DNA of 64,000 bases from Edolisoma coerulescens (lineage: Eukaryota; Chordata; Aves; Passeriformes; Campephagidae), in the NCBI GenBank assembly GCA_013397115.1, contig VWZW01007302.1, forward strand, positions 8,635 to 72,634. Direction: 5' to 3'. The notes under the pieces are model-generated. The model did no database searches and was not told the origin of the DNA. It was given only the letters and a program-made list of their open reading frames with translations. The position numbers were made by a program, and so were the translations under genes. This document shows positions 62,831-64,000 of the stretch, in pieces. Numbering within the stretch: the first letter of the stretch is position 1; each line of letters opens with the position of its first letter.

Positions 62831-64000
62831 TTTGCCTGCTTTGCTTTCTAAGTGTGACTGCCCAAATCTTTGCATTTTGAGAGGTTTTTTTTATTTGCCA
62901 AATGTCTACTCTTTGGGGTGAAATTCTGTACTTTGGACATTTCTCTTAGCCTAATTTGAAATATGTTCCATATTCATATATAACTTAAAAAAACCCCCCC
63001 CTTTTTACTCCTTCTTTTGTTGAGGTGGGGTGCTGGGAACACATTTGGTCACGCTGAGCCCTCATCTCTAAGTGATATCCCTCTCTGCAAGTACAGCCCC
63101 AGGCTGAGGCTGATGAGGGCAGGGGGACTGGCAGGGGGTGAGCAATGAGGAAAAGCAGGATCTGGCAGAAGGATTAGAGCTGGCTGAAGAAGGTGATGGA
63201 AGAAAGAGACTGGACAGATAGCTGGATAGCCAGGAGGAGAAAGAAAACAGTTGAATGATGTTCCTAGAAGAACAGGCCCAAGAAGAGAAAGAAAAGACAG
63301 AACAGGGACAGGGAAAGGCGCCCATGGTTAAAAGCACTGGAGGACACAGCTGTCAGATACCAGTGATGCACCCTCCCAGGCAGTGCTCCGCCAGGGCTCA
63401 CAGAGGTGAAGGACAACATCTGACCCTTGCTGTTACTTCTCTAAGTGATTTCAGACTACCTTTGAGTGAAGCTCCAGAAGCCTTCTGGCAATGAACAGAT
63501 TTAGGAATCTGACTGTCTCTGTGACCTGAACACAGCTAAGGCTGGTGGCATGTAGGAATGTGCTCACAGAGCCCAGAGCCAAGGTGGTGGTGACAGGCCA
63601 CACTGGGGGTTTTTTACAGTCCATTTTTCTCTTTTAAAACTGCAGGGAACTGACATTAGAAGAAAATAGCAGGGCTACCAAGCTTTCAAATACAGCTACT
63701 GCAGCCTAATTTGAGCCCCTGCAGCCTATGTGCTACAACATAGTCTTTAATGACATACTCATGTAAACCCTTTTCCTTGGTAGTTCAGCATGGACCTATG
63801 CTGGAGATGAATCAGGGTTACAACAACGAAAGAACAGAAGCCCAAGTTTGTGGTTTCTTGCAGAAGCTGCGAGTGATGTAGGAAAAAGGGGAGCACAGTG
63901 CAGAGACTGAAAGACAATTTTGTGATTATACAGTGCGGAGCTGTCCCAGAGAACTGGGACCCTTATGCTCTTACAAGAAATGTGCCAAGTCTCTAAAACC

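Larger units (their letters stand above)
51304..64000 (-). other. FAM219A upstream intron, partial
   Basis: From the acceptor of the second coding exon to the right edge there is no match to the 20-residue human first coding exon and no CpG island, so this is read as one intron running out of the window. It holds CR1 fragments at 57440-57640 and 60805-60938, a GA-rich tract near 53161-53226, a possible enhancer at 61600-61800 and a G-rich run at 62809-62830. An unknown 5' non-coding exon inside it cannot be excluded. Confidence 0.7.

Noticed and set aside
1..64000. CRISPR arrays, bacterial operons, intact retroviral genes, tRNA or rRNA genes
   Set aside because: None seen. Repeats are CR1 fragments, one minisatellite and simple tracts; no array with regular spacers, no long gag- or pol-like frame, and no recognisable structural RNA.

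Overview
The window is vertebrate nuclear DNA, almost certainly from a bird. It is mostly non-coding, its open frames are short and broken by introns, and the recognisable interspersed repeats are 3' ends of CR1 LINEs, the dominant avian retrotransposon. I see no bacterial, viral or CRISPR features. The species cannot be fixed from the sequence alone.

The one gene that can be annotated with high confidence is FAM219A (human C9orf25), on the minus strand. Five exons with correct splice sites and matching codon phases lie at 51303-51204, 27006-26904, 23063-22983, 22652-22598 and 21449-21291. They encode 165 residues plus the stop. This is what remains of the 185-residue human protein once its 20-residue first coding exon is removed, so that first exon should lie to the right of base 64000. 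The gene therefore covers about half the window: a 24 kb intron (27007-51203), at least 12.7 kb of the next upstream intron (51304 to the end), and a 3' UTR that starts at 21290.

To the left, on the same strand, an open frame at 10587-10459 starts like SPMIP6 (C9orf24, a sperm microtubule inner protein). SPMIP6 is the neighbour of FAM219A on human 9p13, with the same relative order and strand, so synteny supports the call. The remaining SPMIP6 exons were not identified with confidence. Further left are two CpG-rich segments (about 4400-4930 and 6836-7060). The first holds a minus-strand ATG in a strong Kozak context followed by a consensus donor (4505). By human gene order this could be the promoter and first exon of the next minus-strand gene (MYORG), but that is inference. 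The human 9p13 block corresponds to the Z chromosome in birds, so a Z origin is likely.

Layout: 1-4400 has no recognisable gene. 4400-7060 holds the two CpG islands. 7121-7375 is a 32-bp minisatellite. 7376-10600 is the probable SPMIP6 region. 12240-14715 holds two possible mRNA 3' ends on opposite strands. 17965-18930 holds a cluster of three CR1 fragments. 20635-51303 is FAM219A. 51304-64000 is its upstream intron, with two CR1 fragments and possible regulatory elements. A run of unknown bases (40772-40848) interrupts a CR1 copy. I found no clear undescribed system. The most useful leads are the diverged SPMIP6 candidate, the unassigned 3' ends, and several motif-dense intronic blocks that look like conserved regulatory DNA.
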